Source: Nevskia sp.
GTDB taxonomy: Bacteria; Pseudomonadota; Gammaproteobacteria; Nevskiales; Nevskiaceae
Length of the DNA stretch: 38,494 nt
Reading direction: 5' to 3'
Assembly (NCBI GenBank): GCA_031291075.1
Contig: JARLJS010000268.1
Coordinates: 1-38,494, forward strand
Below are positions 8,106 to 17,979 of this stretch, piece after piece (the first letter of the stretch is position 1; every line of letters starts with the position of its first letter). A program made the translations under genes and the position numbers. The notes under the pieces are model-generated. The model was given only the letters and a program-made list of their open reading frames with translations. It was not told where the DNA came from and made no database searches.

Positions 8106-8507
8106 ATGGGCACGCTGGACTCTCTGCGGGTCAGAGACTATATGAGCACCAAGCTCGTCACCTTCACGCCGGACATGGAGGTGATGCGCGCGGTCAACCT
8201 GCTGGTGCAGCACGGCATTGCAGGCGCACCGGTGGTGGACAAGTCCGGCAAGCTCGTCGGCATGTTCTCGGAGCGCGACTGCCTCAACGTGGCGCTGGTG
8301 GCCTCGCAGGACACCTGCATCGCAGGCCCGGTGAGCCAGTTCATGAGCACCAAGGTGGTGACCGTCGACCCGGACATGAACCTGACCCAGCTGGCCAGCA
8401 TGTTCCTGAGCCAGTCCTTCCGGCGCTACCCGGTGCTGGAGGACGGCAAGCTGGTCGGCCAGATCTCGCGTTCCGACGTGATGCGGGCGATCAACCAGCT
8501 CTGTTGA
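8106..8507 (+). CDS. CBS-pair domain protein
   Basis: This 133-residue protein is essentially two CBS motifs and nothing else: the first covers about residues 9-65 (VRDYMSTKLVTFTPDM to VGMFSERDC), the second about 76-133 (VSQFMSTKVVTVDPDM to VGQISRSDVM). CBS pairs bind adenine nucleotides and sense energy status. With no effector domain here, the partner is unknown. I chose the ATG at 8106 because GGAGGAG sits 7 bases before it; a longer frame from 8064 has no ribosome binding site. It is convergent with citrate synthase, and a shared hairpin separates them. Confidence 0.88.
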   Translation: MGTLDSLRVRDYMSTKLVTFTPDMEVMRAVNLLVQHGIAGAPVVDKSGKLVGMFSERDCLNVALVASQDTCIAGPVSQFMSTKVVTVDPDMNLTQLASMFLSQSFRRYPVLEDGKLVGQISRSDVMRAINQLC

Positions 8508-8517
8508 GAAGCCGTTT

Positions 8518-8554
8518 GCAGGCCGGGAGTTCGCTACGCTTGATCCCAGCCTGC
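8518..8554. terminator. Hairpin between convergent CBS gene and gltA
   Basis: GCAGGCCGGGA (8518-8528) pairs with TCCCAGCCTGC (8544-8554) with one mismatch around a 15-base loop. No T-run follows on either strand. Its position between two convergent stops fits a bidirectional 3'-end structure. Confidence 0.45.
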
Positions 8555-8564
8555 CGTGTGGCCC

Positions 8565-9857
<1,293 letters not shown>

Positions 9858-9976
9858 GACCTCATTCTCCGTGAATTTCGCTGGTATCGGCTGCGGCACT
9901 GCCGCAACGACCTGCGAACACTGTCCGCGACGGTCCGGTCCGGGCGTGGGCGGGCGGTGGGCTGCGATGTCCGCCA

Positions 9977-10006
9977 AGCATAACGAGTTTTCATTGTGCA
10001 CCGCCA
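9977..10006 (-). promoter_or_regulatory. Candidate promoter of gltA
   Basis: On the minus strand TGGCGG and TATGCT are 18 bases apart, about 120 bases upstream of the gltA start, in the only AT-rich patch of the 280-base gap between rpmE and gltA. The -35 is a poor match, so this is tentative. Apart from this and the rpmE terminator I see nothing else in that gap. Confidence 0.3.
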
Positions 10007-10080
10007 GATGGATGAGGCGTCAGATGTCACGCCGGCAAGGCGTCGGATGGCCGCTCCAGCGGGGCGAAGCGTGAAAATGC

Positions 10081-10117
10081 GCGCCAAAACGCAAACGGCC
10101 GCCCGGAGGCGGCCGTT
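10081..10117 (-). terminator. Terminator after rpmE
   Basis: AACGGCCGCC (10094-10103) and GGCGGCCGTT (10108-10117) form a perfect 10-bp stem with a 4-base loop. On the minus strand it is followed by TGCGTTTTGG, a short T-run. It lies 20 bases after the rpmE stop. Confidence 0.7.
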
Positions 10118-10136
10118 CAAGGCAAACTTACTGCGA

Positions 10137-10343
10137 TCAGGCGGCTTTGGTATAGCGCTTCTTGAATTTGTCGATGCGGCCGCCGGTGTCGAGCACCTTC
10201 TGCTTGCCGGTATAAAAGGGATGGCACTTGGAGCAGACTTCGATCTGCAGATCGTGGCCGACCGTGGAACGGGTCTTGAAGGTGTTCCCGCAGCTGCAGC
10301 TCACGCTGATTTCCGCATAGGTGGGATGGATGTCGGCTTTCAT
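10137..10343 (-). CDS. rpmE: 50S ribosomal protein L31, zinc-binding form
   Basis: This 68-residue protein is the zinc-ribbon (C+) type of bL31. Its four zinc ligands are Cys16, Cys18 (CSC), Cys37 and Cys40 (CSKC). The conserved HPFYTGKQK follows. L31 bridges the subunits on the large ribosomal subunit. In many bacteria the zinc form is replaced by a zinc-free paralogue under zinc starvation; no such paralogue is in the window. A dedicated terminator follows and the gene appears monocistronic. Confidence 0.97.
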   Translation of the reverse strand: MKADIHPTYAEISVSCSCGNTFKTRSTVGHDLQIEVCSKCHPFYTGKQKVLDTGGRIDKFKKRYTKAA

Positions 10344-10449
10344 GTTCGAGTCTCGGCAAATCGCGCCTGAAATACAATAGGCGCGGAAAGGGGCGGAATT
10401 CTAGCGGACTCGACCCTTTCGGGCAAGTTGGAGGCGGATACGGCCGGTG

Positions 10450-10638
10450 TCAGGGACTCTCGGCCTCGACCTCGACCCCGTAATCGCTGCCGTCGTCGGC
10501 CACCCACAGCCGCACCGTCATCGGCCGGCAGCACACCGGGCAGTCCTCGGTATAAGTCTGCGAACCGGCGCTCAGGTCCAGGCTGAGCTCGATCGTCTCC
10601 CAGCAGGCCGGGCAGGTCACCTCCGCCTGCTCGATCAC
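10450..10638 (-). CDS. Small CPxCG-type cysteine-rich protein
   Basis: This 62-residue protein belongs to the CPxCG-motif cysteine-rich family, known from genomes and without a settled function. It has two Cys pairs, CPAC near residue 9 and CPVC near residue 34, able to form a zinc ribbon. They are followed by the family segment RPMTVRLWV. Typical members read CPxCG in the first knuckle; here the residue after the second Cys is Trp. The start is a GTG at 10638, overlapping the hemW stop as GTGA, so translation is probably coupled. The Glu/Asp-rich C-terminus (DDGSDYGVEVEAESP) is usual. Confidence 0.8.
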   Translation of the reverse strand: MIEQAEVTCPACWETIELSLDLSAGSQTYTEDCPVCCRPMTVRLWVADDGSDYGVEVEAESP

Positions 10639-11876
10639 AGGAACTCCCGCAGCAGTGCGTTCAGGTGGGCGCGGCCCAGGGCGCTGGCGCGCACCGCGCC
10701 GGGCTCCTCCTCGATCAGGCCCTTGGCGCGGGCACGGCGCAGCGCCGGCTCCAGCGCCGCGGCGCCCAGGCCGGTGCGCTGTTCGAAGCGGGCCAGTTCG
10801 AAGCCCCGGTTCAGCCGCAGGGCGTTCATGGCGAACTCGAACGGCAACTCGGCATCCGGTACCCGCCGCTCCTCCTGCACGGCGGCGGCGCTGCCGGCGG
10901 CCTGCAGGTAAGTGCGCGGGTGCTTGTGACGGGCGCGCCGCACGATGCCGCCGCCGCTGCGCTTGCCGTGGGCCCCGGCGCCGATGCCGAGGTAGTCGCC
11001 GAACTCCCAGTAATTGCGGTTGTGCCGGCATTCCCGGCCCGGCCGTGCGTAGGCGGAAACCTCGTACTGGGCGTAGCCGTGCTGCCCCAGCAGTGCCTGT
11101 CCCGACTGCTGCATGGTCCAGGCGGCCTCGTCGTCCGGCAGCGCCGGCGGATGTGCGGCGAATTCGGTGTTCGGCTCCAGCGTCAACTGGTAGTAGGACA
11201 GGTGTTCCGGACCCAGCCGGACAGCCTCGAGCAAGTCCGCCTCGGCCTGCGCCGGCGTCTGCTGCGGCAGGGCGAACATCAGGTCCAGGTTGATGTTGTC
11301 GAAGCCGGCGCGGCGCGCGCTGTCATAGGCGGCCACCGCCTCCTCCGGCCCGTGGATGCGGCCGAGTCGCTGCAGTTGCGCCGCGTCGAGGCTCTGCACC
11401 CCGATCGACAGGCGGTTGACCCCGGCGGCGCGGTACTCGCGGAAGTTGCCCGCGTCGGCCGTGCCGGGGTTGGCCTCCAGCGTGATCTCGATGTCCGCCG
11501 CGAAGTCCAGGCGCGCCGCCGCCGCTTCCAGCAGGCGGCCGATGGCGCGGCCGGAAAACAGGCTGGGGGTGCCGCCGCCGCAGAAGATGCTTGCGAGAGG
11601 CGGGAGGCGGATGTCGGGGGGCGGGAGGCGGGAGGCGGGAGGCGAAAAAGCCAGCTCGTAGTCGAGGTCGCGGATCAGGGCATCGACGTAGGCGTCTTCG
11701 TCCAACTCGCCGCGCGCGGCGTGCGAATTGAAGTCGCAGTACGGGCACTTACGCACGCACCAGGGAAAATGGATGTACAGGGAAAGAGGTAGCTCACCAA
11801 CGAGGCCGCTCCCGGCTTCCAAACGCCTCCCGCCTCGCGCGTCCCGCCTCCCGAAATCCGCCTCACGCAGCATCAT
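10635..11876 (-). CDS. hemW: HemW, radical SAM heme chaperone
   Basis: The 413-residue protein has the radical SAM cluster motif CVRKCPYC (Cys40, 44, 47), GGGTPS (100-105) and the HemN-like C-terminal domain. HemW binds heme and an Fe4S4 cluster and is thought to deliver heme to respiratory enzymes; it was long misnamed a coproporphyrinogen oxidase. Two regions are odd. The first 30 residues and the loop at residues 77-95 (FSPPASRLPPPDIRLPPLA) are encoded by heptanucleotide arrays and make the protein longer than usual. The start is uncertain: two adjacent ATGs (11876, 11873) lie inside the rdgB 3' end with no ribosome binding site, and a TTG at 11822 would remove most of the repeat-encoded leader. 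Confidence 0.9.
   Translation of the reverse strand: MMLREADFGRRDARGGRRLEAGSGLVGELPLSLYIHFPWCVRKCPYCDFNSHAARGELDEDAYVDALIRDLDYELAFSPPASRLPPPDIRLPPLASIFCGGGTPSLFSGRAIGRLLEAAAARLDFAADIEITLEANPGTADAGNFREYRAAGVNRLSIGVQSLDAAQLQRLGRIHGPEEAVAAYDSARRAGFDNINLDLMFALPQQTPAQAEADLLEAVRLGPEHLSYYQLTLEPNTEFAAHPPALPDDEAAWTMQQSGQALLGQHGYAQYEVSAYARPGRECRHNRNYWEFGDYLGIGAGAHGKRSGGGIVRRARHKHPRTYLQAAGSAAAVQEERRVPDAELPFEFAMNALRLNRGFELARFEQRTGLGAAALEPALRRARAKGLIEEEPGAVRASALGRAHLNALLREFL
11593..11648 (+). repeat. Heptanucleotide array inside hemW (array B)
   Basis: The plus strand runs in strict 7-base register: GAGAGGC, GGGAGGC, GGATGTC, GGGGGGC, then GGGAGGC three times. It lies within the hemW coding sequence and encodes a Pro/Leu/Arg-rich loop without breaking the frame. 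It is in inverted orientation to the array at the hemW start and shares the unusual GGATNTC variant with it. Confidence 0.85.
11820..11868 (-). repeat. Heptanucleotide array at the rdgB/hemW junction (array A)
   Basis: The minus strand reads GTGAGGC, GGATTTC, GGGAGGC, GGGACGC, GCGAGGC, GGGAGGC, then a decayed unit. The first unit contains the TGA stop codon of rdgB, and the rest encodes the atypical N-terminal leader of hemW. Confidence 0.85.
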
Positions 11877-12462
11877 GGATCATCGAATAAAGGTGCCGTG
11901 CCGCCTTGCCGCGGTGGCTGACGCGGTTCTTCACCTCGGCTTCCAGCTCGGCGGCGCTGCACTTCAGGTCCGGCACGAAGAACAGCGGGTCGTAGCCGAA
12001 GCCGTGGGCGCCGCGCGGATTGTGCAGGATGGTGCCGCGCCAGCTCCCCATGGCGATCACCGGGGTGGCGTCTTCCGGCTGGCGCAGGTACACCATCACG
12101 CAGACGAAGCGCGCGCCGCGGCGGTCGTCGGGCACGCGCTTGAGCGCGGCCAGCAGCTTCTGGTTGTTGTCGGCGTCGCTGGCCTCGTCGCCGGCGTAGC
12201 GGGCGGAGCGCACGCCCGGGGCGCCGTCCAGCGCCGTCACTTCCAGCCCGGAGTCGTCGGCGATCGCCGGCAACCCCGATACCAGCGCGGCCTGGCGCGC
12301 CTTCAACAGAGCGTTTTCGACGAAGGTCGGCGCGGTCTCCTCGGCGGCATCGTCGCAGAACTCGCCGATCGAGCGCAGCTTCCAGCCCAGCGGCGCGAAC
12401 AGCGCCTGCAGCTCGGCCAGCTTGCCATCGTTGCGGCTGGCGAGGACGACCTCGGTGGCCAT
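11863..12462 (-). CDS. rdgB: RdgB/HAM1 non-canonical purine NTP pyrophosphatase (XTP/dITP)
   Basis: The 199-residue enzyme hydrolyses dITP, XTP and similar deaminated purine triphosphates to the monophosphate, keeping them out of DNA and RNA. The N-terminal LASRNDGKLAEL matches the substrate-binding motif SxNxxK. Family landmarks include ADDSGLEV, GVRSARYAG and HGFGYDPLFFVP. The start ATG at 12462 is 10 bases after the rph stop. The stop TGA lies inside the first unit of heptamer array A, and the last residues overlap the annotated hemW start. The rph-rdgB-hemW order is a widely conserved gammaproteobacterial operon. Confidence 0.97.
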   Translation of the reverse strand: MATEVVLASRNDGKLAELQALFAPLGWKLRSIGEFCDDAAEETAPTFVENALLKARQAALVSGLPAIADDSGLEVTALDGAPGVRSARYAGDEASDADNNQKLLAALKRVPDDRRGARFVCVMVYLRQPEDATPVIAMGSWRGTILHNPRGAHGFGYDPLFFVPDLKCSAAELEAEVKNRVSHRGKAARHLYSMIHDAA

Positions 12463-12472
12463 TTGCTGTCCC

Positions 12473-13198
<726 letters not shown>

Positions 13199-13256
13199 AG
13201 GTATTCGCAAATGGAAGGGGCCATGCCGGCAACGATTACCGGGCGCGGCCGCGACT

Positions 13257-13865
13257 TCATGTCTGTGTGGTCTGGGGACTCAGTATACCCCTCAGCCAGC
13301 GCCGCCAAGGCAGCCGCAGGGCCAGCAGCGCCAGCAACACCGCCAGGTAGCTCAGCGGCTCGGTTTCGTCTTTCTTCACCAGCCAGACGAAATGCAGGCT
13401 CGCCAGCAGCGCGGCCGGATAGATCAGCCGGTGCAGGGTTTTCCAGCGGCGCTTGAGGCGGCGCTGCCAGCCATCGGTGGAGGTGACCGCCAGCGGCAGC
13501 AGGAACAGCCAGCAGCCGAAGCCGAGCGTGATGTAGGTGCGCTTGACCAGGTCCTCGCCCAGCTTGGGCAGCGACAGGCTGAGGTCGAACACCAGGTAGG
13601 CGGCAAAATGCAGGCACATGTAGAAGTACGCGAACAGCCCCAGCGTACGCCGCAGCTGCAGCGGCTCCGGCCTGCCGCTAAGGCTGCGCAGCGGCGTCAT
13701 CGCCAATGTCGCCAGCAGCAGCTGCAGGGCGCGCAGCCCGGTGGCGTGCTCCAGCGTCTCCACCGGATTGGGGCCCAGCTGGCCATGCCAGGTGCGCCAG
13801 GCCAGCAGCGCGAGCGGGTACAGGCAGAGCGCCCACAGCAGGGCCTTGAGCCAGCGCAGGCGCAT
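13257..13865 (-). CDS. msrQ: MsrQ, heme-binding membrane subunit of the periplasmic methionine sulfoxide reductase
   Basis: The 202-residue protein has about six membrane segments and belongs to the ferric-reductase-like domain family (YedZ). Conserved His residues for heme lie in [12 protein letters not shown] and in [18 protein letters not shown]. MsrQ passes electrons from the quinone pool to MsrP. The ATG at 13865 shares one base with the msrP stop (TGATG), so translation is coupled. The frame stays open into msrP but that part is a shadow. The 3' end has the Arg-rich cytoplasmic tail usual in the family. Confidence 0.93.
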   Translation of the reverse strand: MRLRWLKALLWALCLYPLALLAWRTWHGQLGPNPVETLEHATGLRALQLLLATLAMTPLRSLSGRPEPLQLRRTLGLFAYFYMCLHFAAYLVFDLSLSLPKLGEDLVKRTYITLGFGCWLFLLPLAVTSTDGWQRRLKRRWKTLHRLIYPAALLASLHFVWLVKKDETEPLSYLAVLLALLALRLPWRRWLRGILSPQTTQT

Positions 13866-14836
13866 CAGAAATACGTCCGCAGGTCCATGCCCGTATAGAG
13901 CGAGGCCACCTCCGGGTAGCCGTTGAACATCAGCGTCGGCCGCTTGAACAGCTCGCCCAGGCGGCGCTCGCGGGCCTGGCTCCAACGCGGGTGATCGACC
14001 TTGGGATTGACGTTGGCGTAGAAGCCATACTCGTCCGGCGCGGACACGCTCCAGGTGGTGCGCGGAGCCTGCTCGGTGAACTCGATGCGCACGATCGACT
14101 TGATGCTCTTGAAGCCGTACTTCCAGGGCAGGGTCAGGCGCAGCGGCGCGCCGTTCTGGTTGGGCAGCGGCTTGCCGTACAGGCCCAGCGAGAGGAAGGC
14201 CAGGGGGTGCATGGCCTCGTCGATGCGCAGGCCCTCGCGATAGGGCCACGGCAGCACACCGCCCGCCTGCGGCATCTGCTTGGGATCATAGAGGGTGGTG
14301 AAGGCGACGTACTTCGCCTTCGAGGTCGGCTTGAAGCGCGCCAGGAACGGTCCGAGGGGAAAGCCGTCCCAGGGCACCACGATGCTCCAGCCCTCCACGC
14401 AGCGGTGCCGGTAGACGCGTTCCTCCAGCGGGAACAGCTTGAGCAGGTCGTCGATGCCGACCCGCCCCGGCGCCTCGCATTCGCCCTCCACCGCCACCGT
14501 CCAGGGGCGCGGCCGCAGGGTGCCGGCGTACTGCGCCGGCTCCGACTTGTCGGTGCCGAATTCGTAGTAATTGTTGTAGTGCGTCACATCCTCGTAGGAG
14601 GTCGGGGTTTCGCCGCCGGCCATCTCCGTTTTCCGGGCCAGCTTGAGATCGGCGCCGGCACCCACAGATTGACCGGAAGGTGCTGCAGACTCCGCGGCCC
14701 GGCCGCAGGCCGCGGCCGCCAGGCCGGCGGCGCCCAGGCCCAGCTGGGCCAGGAAACGGCGGCGGCCGTGGTAGACCGTCTCCGGGGTGATCTCGGAAGG
14801 CAGGATCGGGTGTGACGGCGATTTACGGATCAACAT
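13865..14836 (-). CDS. msrP: MsrP, molybdopterin-dependent periplasmic methionine sulfoxide reductase
   Basis: The 323-residue enzyme repairs oxidised methionines in periplasmic proteins. A twin-arginine signal (RRRFLAQLG, 25-33) followed by a hydrophobic stretch sends the folded molybdoenzyme to the periplasm by Tat. The molybdenum-coordinating Cys is visible in [10 protein letters not shown] (Cys146). The substrate-side landmarks [20 protein letters not shown] and [15 protein letters not shown] match YedY/MsrP. It is the first gene of msrPQ and is divergent from sufE across a gap with several symmetric sites. Confidence 0.96.
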   Translation of the reverse strand: MLIRKSPSHPILPSEITPETVYHGRRRFLAQLGLGAAGLAAAACGRAAESAAPSGQSVGAGADLKLARKTEMAGGETPTSYEDVTHYNNYYEFGTDKSEPAQYAGTLRPRPWTVAVEGECEAPGRVGIDDLLKLFPLEERVYRHRCVEGWSIVVPWDGFPLGPFLARFKPTSKAKYVAFTTLYDPKQMPQAGGVLPWPYREGLRIDEAMHPLAFLSLGLYGKPLPNQNGAPLRLTLPWKYGFKSIKSIVRIEFTEQAPRTTWSVSAPDEYGFYANVNPKVDHPRWSQARERRLGELFKRPTLMFNGYPEVASLYTGMDLRTYF

Positions 14837-14856
14837 GGCGATGTGGGCCTGGTTGT

Positions 14857-14903
14857 TTGAACAGTCCGGCCATGGATGGCCGGTGGCTTGAACAGGATGT
14901 TCA
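14857..14903. promoter_or_regulatory. Cluster of symmetric sites between msrP and sufE
   Basis: TTGAACAG occurs twice as direct repeats 31 bases apart (14857 and 14888). The second lies in a perfect palindrome, TGAACAGGATGTTCA (14889-14903). Between them is a perfect 18-base palindrome, CCGGCCATGGATGGCCGG (14866-14883). This looks like an operator region for one or both divergent genes. I cannot name the regulator. Confidence 0.45.
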
Positions 14904-14962
14904 CTCTGACCGCACCATACACCGGCGGTTCGCGGCTACCATAGAGGCCTGTACGCCGGAAC

Positions 14963-15418
14963 ATGAATTGCGGACGCGTGGACATGCAACTAGAGGAATT
15001 GGCAGACACTTTCGAGATGCTCGGCGACTGGGAGGAGCGCTACCGCTACCTCATCGACCTGGGCCGCAAGCTGCCGCCCCTGCCCGAATCCGAGCACACC
15101 GAGGCCAACAAGGTGCGCGGCTGCATGAGCCAGGTGTGGATGACCGCCCAGGCCGACCCCGGACCGCCGCTCAAGCTGCGCTTCCGCGGCGATTCCGACG
15201 CCCACATCGTCAAGGGCCTGATCGCGGTGCTGTTCATACTGTACTCGGACCGTAGTCCGCGCGAGATCCTGGATACCGACATCGGCGGCGCCTTCGCGCG
15301 GCTCGGCCTGGAGGGCCATCTCACCATGAACCGGCGCAACGGCTTCTACGCCATGGTCGAGCGCATCAGGAACATTGCCGCCGCCGCCGTCCCCGAATCC
15401 GCAACATCAAGCTCGTAG
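14963..15418 (+). CDS. sufE: SufE-family sulfur acceptor
   Basis: The 151-residue protein takes persulfide sulfur from a cysteine desulfurase and passes it on for Fe-S cluster assembly. The acceptor Cys is in VRGCMSQVW (Cys54), and the family segment ELADTFEMLGDWEERYRYLI precedes it. No sufS or other suf gene is next to it, so this could be a CsdE-like SufE paralogue working with a desulfurase elsewhere. A start at 14984 (MQLEELADT) is also plausible and removes seven residues. It is divergent from msrP. Confidence 0.93.
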   Translation: MNCGRVDMQLEELADTFEMLGDWEERYRYLIDLGRKLPPLPESEHTEANKVRGCMSQVWMTAQADPGPPLKLRFRGDSDAHIVKGLIAVLFILYSDRSPREILDTDIGGAFARLGLEGHLTMNRRNGFYAMVERIRNIAAAAVPESATSSS

Positions 15419-15455
15419 GATGTAAACGAACCGGTCCAGGTCAAAGGGGGCGAAC

Positions 15456-16418
15456 GTGGCTATCGGCGGCGTGGTTGCACTGGTGGTGCTGGTATTGGCG
15501 GTGGTGACCGTGGCCAAGGCGGTGGTGACCGTGCCGCAGGGGCGCGAATACACCGTGCAGCGCTTCGGCAAGTACGAAAAGACGCTGAAGCCGGGCCTGC
15601 ACATCCTGATGCCGTACATCGAAGGCGTCGGCAAGAAGCTGTCGGTGATGGAGCAGGTGCTGGACGTGCCGAGCCAGGAGGTCATCACCAAGGACAACGC
15701 CATGGTCGGGGTCGACGGCGTGGTGTTCTACCAGGTGCTGGACTCGGCCAAGGCCGCCTACGAAGTGCAGAACCTGGAATACGCCATCCTCAACCTGACC
15801 ATGACCAACCTGCGCACGGTGATGGGCTCGATGGACCTGGACGAGCTGCTGTCGCAGCGCGACCACATCAACTCACGCCTGCTGACGGTGGTGGATCAGG
15901 CCACCTCGCCCTGGGGCGTCAAGCTCACCCGCATCGAGATCAAGGACATCCGCCCGCCGGTGGACCTGGTCGATTCGATGGCGCGGCAGATGAAGGCCGA
16001 GCGCGACAAGCGCGCCGCCATCCTGGAGGCGGAAGGGCTGCGCCAGGCGGCGATTCTCAAGGCCGAAGGCGAACGCCAGGCGCAGATCCTGCACGCCGAG
16101 GGCGAGAAACAGCAACGCATCCTCGAGGCCGAGGGCGCGCGCGAGGCCGCCTTCCGCGCCGCCGAGGCGCGTGAGCGCCAGGCCCAGGCGGAAGCTCAGG
16201 CGACCAAGGTGGTGTCCGAGGCGATCGCGGCGGGCAGCGTGCAGGCGATCAACTACTTCGTGGCGCAGAAGTACGTCGACGCCCTGTCCCTGATCGCCGC
16301 CAGCCCCAACCAGAAGCTGGTGCTGATGCCGCTGGAGGCCGGCAACGTCATCGGCGCCCTCGGCGGCATCGCCGAGCTGACCCGGGAAGCCCTGCTCAAA
16401 CAGGGCAAGAGCGCGTGA
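15456..16418 (+). CDS. SPFH/Band 7 membrane scaffold (QmcA/stomatin-like)
   Basis: This 320-residue protein starts with one membrane anchor ([20 protein letters not shown]), followed by the SPFH domain from about residue 25 ([19 protein letters not shown]). Then comes a long heptad-like coiled coil rich in AEG repeats (about 180-245, [18 protein letters not shown]). Such proteins oligomerise into rings at the membrane and are partnered by NfeD proteins. The start is GTG at 15456 behind AAAGGGGG. The stop overlaps nfeD by four bases (GTGA), confirming the pair. It belongs to the QmcA/YbbK branch, with a short C-terminus. Confidence 0.93.
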   Translation: MAIGGVVALVVLVLAVVTVAKAVVTVPQGREYTVQRFGKYEKTLKPGLHILMPYIEGVGKKLSVMEQVLDVPSQEVITKDNAMVGVDGVVFYQVLDSAKAAYEVQNLEYAILNLTMTNLRTVMGSMDLDELLSQRDHINSRLLTVVDQATSPWGVKLTRIEIKDIRPPVDLVDSMARQMKAERDKRAAILEAEGLRQAAILKAEGERQAQILHAEGEKQQRILEAEGAREAAFRAAEARERQAQAEAQATKVVSEAIAAGSVQAINYFVAQKYVDALSLIAASPNQKLVLMPLEAGNVIGALGGIAELTREALLKQGKSA

Positions 16419-16852
16419 CCCTGTCGTCGGCGCACCACTGGCTATGGTGGGTGGCCGGGCTGGCCCTGATGGCGCTGGAGGCGTTCTTTCCGGGGGCGTT
16501 TTTCCTGTGGATCGGCATCGCCGCGCTGCTGGTCGGTGGCGTGTCGTGGCTGCTGCCGGGGCTCGGCGGCCTGACCCAGATGGCCCTGTTCGCCGTCGTC
16601 GCCATCGGTTCGATCCTGGCCTGGCGGCGCTGGCGCGGCGGACGACAGGTCGTGGATAGCGGGCTGAACGATCGTGCCAGGCACTATCTCGGCCGTACGT
16701 TCACCCTGGATGCGCCGATCGTCAACGGCGTCGGCCAAATGCGCGTGGATGATGGACAATGGCGCATCTCCGGCGCCGACCTGCCCGTGGCCAGCCGGGT
16801 GCGCGTGGTGGCGGTGGAAGGCACCGTCCTGAAAGTGGAGAAGGCCGATTAA
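16415..16852 (+). CDS. NfeD-family partner of the SPFH protein
   Basis: The 145-residue protein has two to three membrane segments in the first 70 residues ([21 protein letters not shown] and onwards) and a C-terminal OB-fold domain (about 90-145). This is the short NfeD1b/YbbL type, which lacks the N-terminal serine-protease domain. NfeD proteins sit with SPFH partners in membrane microdomains. The GTG start at 16415 overlaps the SPFH stop, which favours coupled synthesis. Its stop TAA is followed after 49 bases by the likely GTG start of the TrhA gene. Confidence 0.9.
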   Translation: MTLSSAHHWLWWVAGLALMALEAFFPGAFFLWIGIAALLVGGVSWLLPGLGGLTQMALFAVVAIGSILAWRRWRGGRQVVDSGLNDRARHYLGRTFTLDAPIVNGVGQMRVDDGQWRISGADLPVASRVRVVAVEGTVLKVEKAD

Positions 16853-16901
16853 CTCGAGCACCGACATCCGTGTCCAGGCTCCTGCCTCGCCGGCCGAACG
16901 C

Positions 16902-17549
16902 GTGCGGGAGACCATCTACACCTTCGGCGAGGAACTGGCGCACGGCCTCACCCACGGCATCGGCGCCCTGCTCGCCATCGCCGGGCTGACCATTCTGGTG
17001 GCCAAGGCCGCGGTGGGCGGCCACACCCGCGACATCGTCGCCGGCTCGATCTTCGGCAGCGCGCTGGTCCTGATGTATACCGCCAGCACCCTGTTCCACA
17101 GCATCCCGCTGCCCGCCACCAAGCGCGTGCTGCGGATCATCGACCACTGCCTGATCTACGTGCTGATCGCCGGCACCTACACCCCGTTCACCCTGCTGGC
17201 CCTGCGCGGCGGCCTGGGCTGGGGCCTGTTCGGCTTCACCTGGGGGCTGGCCCTGGTCGGCACCGTGTTCAAGATCTTCACCACCGGCCGTTTCGAGGCC
17301 CTGTCGCTGCTGATCTACCTGCTGATGGGCTGGTGCGGCCTGGTAGCCGTCAAGCCGCTGCTCCACGCCATGTCCCCCGGCGGGCTGTGGCTGCTGCTGG
17401 CGGGCGGCCTGTGCTACAGCTTCGGCGTGATCTTCTACGCCTGGGAGCGGCTGCGCTACCACCACGCGATCTGGCACGGTTTCGTGCTGGCGGGCAGTAT
17501 CTGCCACTACCTGTCCGTGCTGTTCTACGTCATCCCGGGTCCTCCTTAG
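16902..17549 (+). CDS. trhA: TrhA/hemolysin III family membrane protein (PAQR superfamily)
   Basis: The 215-residue protein has seven hydrophobic segments and the family motifs EELAHGLTHGIGALL, YTASTLFHS and DHCLIYVLIAGTYTPF. A His-rich site near the C-terminus (YHHAIWHGFVLAG) could bind zinc with an earlier His. TrhA proteins are linked to membrane-energy homeostasis in bacteria; the older name hemolysin III is historical. The GTG start at 16902 has no good ribosome binding site. The frame is open upstream to an ATT at 16848 that overlaps the nfeD stop and sits behind GGAGAAGG; see findings. Confidence 0.9.
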   Translation: MRETIYTFGEELAHGLTHGIGALLAIAGLTILVAKAAVGGHTRDIVAGSIFGSALVLMYTASTLFHSIPLPATKRVLRIIDHCLIYVLIAGTYTPFTLLALRGGLGWGLFGFTWGLALVGTVFKIFTTGRFEALSLLIYLLMGWCGLVAVKPLLHAMSPGGLWLLLAGGLCYSFGVIFYAWERLRYHHAIWHGFVLAGSICHYLSVLFYVIPGPP

Positions 17550-17552
17550 GTT

Positions 17553-17568
17553 CCCAGGCCGGCCTGGG
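17553..17568. terminator. Perfect 16-base palindrome after trhA
   Basis: CCCAGGCCGGCCTGGG lies four bases past the trhA stop. It has no T-run and no loop-forming spacer, so it could be a weak terminator or a protein-binding site. The remaining 105 bases before the next gene show nothing else clear. Confidence 0.35.
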
Positions 17569-17673
17569 CGGTCCATCCCAGCGTGGACACGGCCCGTCCC
17601 AGAGCGATGGCCCCGGCCGGCGCGATTGACGGAGACTCCACCGCAGCCGGACCCCGGCTGACGGAGAACGCCG

Positions 17674-17943
17674 ATGAACCTCACCAACCGCTTCACCCCC
17701 GTGCCCGCCGCCGCCGCCCTGCTGTTGCACGCCGCGCTGCTCGCCGGCTTCGGACAGATCAGCACCCGCGGCGAACGGCTGCTCGCCCAGGCCGAGGCGA
17801 CGCAGTTCACCGCTGCAGCGGCTGCCCGCCGGTCCGCGCCCCTGGACGCCGCCGCCCGCGCCAGCCATGCCCCCCTGCTGCAGGACCTGCACCGCTGGCT
17901 GCACGGGGCGGGAAAGCGCGCGGACCGGCCGGGACCGGTCTAA
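17674..17943 (+). CDS. Small exported or membrane-anchored protein, unknown function
   Basis: I do not recognise this 89-residue protein. It begins MNLTNRFTPVPAAAALLLHA with a hydrophobic stretch (about 11-27) that could be a signal peptide or an anchor, followed by an Ala-rich, charged tail. A clear ribosome binding site (GGAGAACGCCG) precedes the ATG, which is the main reason I accept it. It precedes the LytS-like kinase gene by 36 bases, on the same strand, so co-transcription is likely. The 3' end has a short imperfect inverted repeat (GACCGG and CCGGTC) before the kinase start. Confidence 0.55.
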   Translation: MNLTNRFTPVPAAAALLLHAALLAGFGQISTRGERLLAQAEATQFTAAAAARRSAPLDAAARASHAPLLQDLHRWLHGAGKRADRPGPV

Positions 17944-17979
17944 ACTGATTTCGGGTAACAGATCCAGGGCATTGCTGAA

